Shown here in pieces: positions 6,303-8,272 of a DNA stretch of 8,272 nt. This DNA comes from Thermoleophilia bacterium UBA5186 (GTDB lineage: Bacteria; Actinomycetota; Thermoleophilia; Gaiellales; Gaiellaceae), in assembly GCA_002413095.1 (NCBI GenBank), contig DHWI01000173.1:15054-23325 (forward strand), read 5' to 3'. The notes beneath the pieces are model-generated. The model did not search any database and was not told the DNA's origin. It worked only from the letters and a program-made list of their open reading frames with translations. How positions within the stretch are numbered: the first letter of the stretch is position 1; each line of letters begins with the position of its first letter. Made by a program: the position numbers and the translations under genes.

Positions 6303-7421
6303 ATGGCACGCGTCGCGCTCGTGTGCGAGCCGCCGCACGGCGGGGTCGCCGAGCATGTCCTCCAACTCGCCCTCGGGCTTCCCGAGCACGGGCACGAGGC
6401 CGTCGTCTTCGGGCCGCGAGAGTTCGAGCCCGCCCCCCGGCTAGCCGCGGCAGGCCTGCAGTTCCGTGTCGTCGGCCTCCGGCGCGACTACGCGCACCCG
6501 CACCGCGACCTGGCCGTGATCGCGCCGCTTTCCAGGGAGCTCCGCGCCGACGGCTTCGCGCTCGTGCACGCGCATTCCGCAAAGGCCGGAGTCCTCGGGA
6601 GGCTCGCGGCGCGGACACTGCGCCTGCCCTCCGTCTACACGCCGCACGGCCTTCCCTTCGTCGGAGACGTGTCCTCCGCCCGGAAGCGCTTCGCGAAGAC
6701 CGTCGAGCGGTGGCTCGCGCCCGGGACGGCGGCCATCATCTGCGTCTGCGAGGCCGAGCGCCGCGTCGCGGTCGAGCATCGCCTGTCGCCCGGCCATCTC
6801 GCGGTCGTGCACAACGGGTGTCCGCCGGAACGCGGTCTTGCTCCCGATGCGGAGCTCGCCGCTCTGCGTGGCGAAGGCTTCGCTGTCGGCGCCATCAGCG
6901 TCCTGCGCCGTGAGAAGGGGCTGGACGTCCTCGTGCGCGCCGCGCCGCGCATCCTCGCCGCCGTGCCGCAGGCCCGCGTGGCTGTGATTGGGGACGGACC
7001 GGAGCGCGAGTCCCTCGAGCGCACGGCTCGAGACCTTGGGCTCGACGCAGAGGACCGGTTCGCCTTCTTCCCGTTCGCGCCCCCGTCCGAGCGGTATCTG
7101 CACGCGCTCGACATTCTGGTCGCGCCGTCGGTGTGGGACGCGTTCCCGATCGGACTGCTCGAGGCGCAAGCCTGCGGCGTTCCGCAGGTCGCGAGCGCCG
7201 TTGGGGGGATACCGGAGGCCGTCGTTCCCGAAACGGGGATTATCGTCCACCCTGGCGACCCCGATCGACTCGCAGCCGCCGCCGTCGAGCTGTTGCGGGA
7301 TCCCCCACGCCGCGAGGCCATGGCCGCCGCGTCCCGGGCGCGCCACGCCGAGCTCTTCACGGTCGAGCGGATGGTCGCTGGAACCGCGGCTGTCTACGAC
7401 AGCGTGCTCGAGCGAGCTTGA
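6303..7421 (+). CDS. Glycosyltransferase family 4 (second copy)
   Basis: A 372-residue GT-B fold glycosyltransferase, distinct from the first copy. It begins RVALVCEPPHGGVAEHVLQLA, where the GGV-E loop is typical. It then has LVHAHSAKAGVLGRLAART and PSVYTPHGLPF, a pair seen in polysaccharide-cluster GT4 enzymes. The donor half contains ISVLRREKGLDVLVRA (R-x-x-KG phosphate contact), VAVIGDGPERESLE, and the nucleotide-sugar motif VWDAFPIGLLEAQACG. In that motif the first Glu of E-x7-E is Asp (D279, E287). The ATG lies 5 bases after the preceding stop, so the gene is almost certainly cotranscribed; no strong Shine-Dalgarno site is seen. It likely adds a further sugar to the same glycan. Family assignment is firm, specificity unknown. 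Confidence 0.92.
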   Translation: MARVALVCEPPHGGVAEHVLQLALGLPEHGHEAVVFGPREFEPAPRLAAAGLQFRVVGLRRDYAHPHRDLAVIAPLSRELRADGFALVHAHSAKAGVLGRLAARTLRLPSVYTPHGLPFVGDVSSARKRFAKTVERWLAPGTAAIICVCEAERRVAVEHRLSPGHLAVVHNGCPPERGLAPDAELAALRGEGFAVGAISVLRREKGLDVLVRAAPRILAAVPQARVAVIGDGPERESLERTARDLGLDAEDRFAFFPFAPPSERYLHALDILVAPSVWDAFPIGLLEAQACGVPQVASAVGGIPEAVVPETGIIVHPGDPDRLAAAAVELLRDPPRREAMAAASRARHAELFTVERMVAGTAAVYDSVLERA

Positions 7422-7480
7422 CCGTCGATGGGCGCGAAGCGGAGGATGTCTCGTATCTGCGTGCAGGGATCCTTCGTTCA

Positions 7481-8272
7481 ATGAGTGTGTTTCGTAGGGG
7501 CCGACGGCTCGCCGTCCTTTCCGTGGTCGTGCTCGCGCTCGGCCATGGTGCTGCGTCCTCGCTCGCGGCTAGCTCCCACCAAGGGGCCGCAGCCGCCACG
7601 AATCTGATCCCCAACGGCGACTTCGAACAGGGCACGACGGGCTGGAGCGCATACCACGGCTCGCTCGCAGCGACGACCGACGGCGTCGTCGGTCCCGGAG
7701 CCGCGAAGGTGATCCTGACCTCGCCCAACACCGACTACTCGATCGTGCGCTGGCCGCGCCCGGTGACGTCCACGACCGCCGGCACGGCGTACAGCGGCAC
7801 CGGCTGGGTACGCAGCGATCTGCCCGGAGCGAGCGTCTGCCTCTGGATCCGCGAGTGGTCGTCTGCGAACGCAGTCGCCGGCTCTGCAAAGACATGCATC
7901 ACCGCAGGCAGCGCCTGGCAGAAGTTCACGACCCTGAGCTACACGACGCTTCAGAGCGGCGGCTCGCTCGAGCTCTTCGTCTACCAGGTCGGCACGCCGG
8001 CAAGCTCCAGCTTCGAAGTCGACGGGCTGGAGCTGACGACCGGCGCTCCGCCGCCGCCTCCACCTCCACCTCCGCCGCCTTCGAACAATCTGATCCCCAA
8101 CGGCGACTTCGAACAGGGCACGACGGGCTGGAGCGCATATCACGGCTCGCTCGCAGCGACCACGGACGGCGTCGTCGGTCCCGGAGCCGCGAAGGTGATC
8201 CTGACCTCGCCCAACACCGATTACTCGATCGTGCGCTGGCCGCGCCCGGTGACGTCCACGACCGCCGGCACG
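7481..8272 (+). CDS. Secreted protein of tandem carbohydrate-binding-like modules, partial at right edge
   Basis: The first 264 residues are visible and the frame stays open to the edge. Residues 1 to about 35 look like a Sec signal peptide: basic RRGRR, hydrophobic LAVLSVVVLALG, then small Ala/Ser residues. From residue 41 a beta-rich module begins NLIPNGDFEQGTTGWSAYHG and ends near SSFEVDGLELTT. This opening (N-x-DFE-x-G-x-x-GW) and ending are typical of CBM4/9-like jelly-roll carbohydrate-binding modules. C120 and C139 could form a disulfide. An 11-proline linker (8048-8080) leads to a second copy starting at residue 203. The start ATG is preceded by a modest AGGGA at 7465-7469, 11 bases away. 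It lies 59 bases after the GT4 gene, on the same strand. It may bind the glycan made by the operon or be a cell-surface hydrolase whose catalytic domain lies outside the window. The CBM family assignment is by pattern only. Confidence 0.8.
   Translation, partial: MSVFRRGRRLAVLSVVVLALGHGAASSLAASSHQGAAAATNLIPNGDFEQGTTGWSAYHGSLAATTDGVVGPGAAKVILTSPNTDYSIVRWPRPVTSTTAGTAYSGTGWVRSDLPGASVCLWIREWSSANAVAGSAKTCITAGSAWQKFTTLSYTTLQSGGSLELFVYQVGTPASSSFEVDGLELTTGAPPPPPPPPPPPSNNLIPNGDFEQGTTGWSAYHGSLAATTDGVVGPGAAKVILTSPNTDYSIVRWPRPVTSTTAGT
7601..8272 (+). repeat. Direct repeat of 486-base module, second copy truncated by the window edge
   Basis: The unit starting at 7601 recurs at 8087, a period of 486 bases or exactly 162 codons including the proline linker. 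The second copy can be compared over 186 bases. I count four differences (unit-one positions 7654, 7676, 7679 and 7736), each at a third codon position and each silent, so the 62 comparable residues are identical. This indicates a recent in-frame duplication or ongoing conversion between the copies. Confidence 0.95.
8048..8080 (+). other. Polyproline linker-coding tract (11 Pro codons)
   Basis: Eleven consecutive proline codons (mixed CCG, CCT and CCA) separate the two secreted modules. The mixed codons mean it is not a simple trinucleotide slippage tract. In the protein it would form a stiff extended spacer between binding modules outside the cell. Long proline runs usually need elongation factor P for smooth translation. 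Confidence 0.9.

Noticed and set aside
7422..7480. Possible terminator between the second GT4 gene and the secreted-protein gene
   Set aside because: I found no GC-rich hairpin followed by a T run in these 59 bases, so readthrough seems more likely than termination.
6441..7481. Minus-strand 346-codon frame opposite the second GT4 gene
   Set aside because: It mirrors codon bias of the real gene, shows no conserved motif, and would conflict with the plus-strand operon.
8048..8080. Proline tract as a contingency (phase-variable) microsatellite
   Set aside because: The codons are a mixture of CCG, CCT and CCA rather than a uniform repeat, so slippage would be limited, and any three-base change would keep the frame.

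Overview
The window is GC-rich DNA (my estimate is high 60s percent) with closely packed genes, frequent GTG starts and few clear Shine-Dalgarno sites. This suits a high-GC actinobacterium, and the protein style (Pro-linked secreted modules, Arg/Ala/Glu-rich proteins) suggests a Thermoleophilia-like lineage (Solirubrobacterales/Gaiellales). The lineage is an inference; there is no rRNA or marker gene here to confirm it. I see no tRNA, rRNA, insertion sequence, CRISPR array or convincing hairpin terminator.

Left arm (about 1-2438, minus strand). Three genes are read leftward from about 2438: a ComB-type 2-phosphosulfolactate phosphatase, an ATP-grasp ligase coupled to it by a 4-base GTGA overlap, and, 16 bases further on, a ComA-type phosphosulfolactate synthase cut by the left edge. 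ComA joins sulfite to phosphoenolpyruvate and ComB removes the phosphate, giving 3-sulfolactate. The gene between them encodes an enzyme class that activates carboxylates and couples them to amines. No dedicated coenzyme M gene is visible.

Divergent spacer (2439-2489). Only 51 bases separate the two arms. They contain an AT-rich core that can be read as a -10 element on both strands. On the plus strand this would place the transcript start almost on the GTG of the first gene.

Right arm (2490-8272, plus strand). A surface-polysaccharide operon follows: a GT2 glycosyltransferase, a GT4 glycosyltransferase, an O-antigen ligase/polymerase-type membrane protein with an unusual long C-terminal coiled coil, and a second GT4 glycosyltransferase. 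The first three are joined by GTGA overlaps and the fourth follows after 5 bases. After 59 bases comes a secreted protein made of tandem, near-identical carbohydrate-binding-like modules, running off the right edge.

Taken together, the glycosyltransferases would assemble a glycan, the Wzy/WaaL-like protein would polymerise it or transfer it outside the membrane, and the secreted protein may bind it. The most interesting idea is that the left arm makes sulfolactate and attaches it through its carboxylate to an amine, perhaps an amino sugar of this glycan. That is a hypothesis from gene order and enzyme class, not something the sequence proves.
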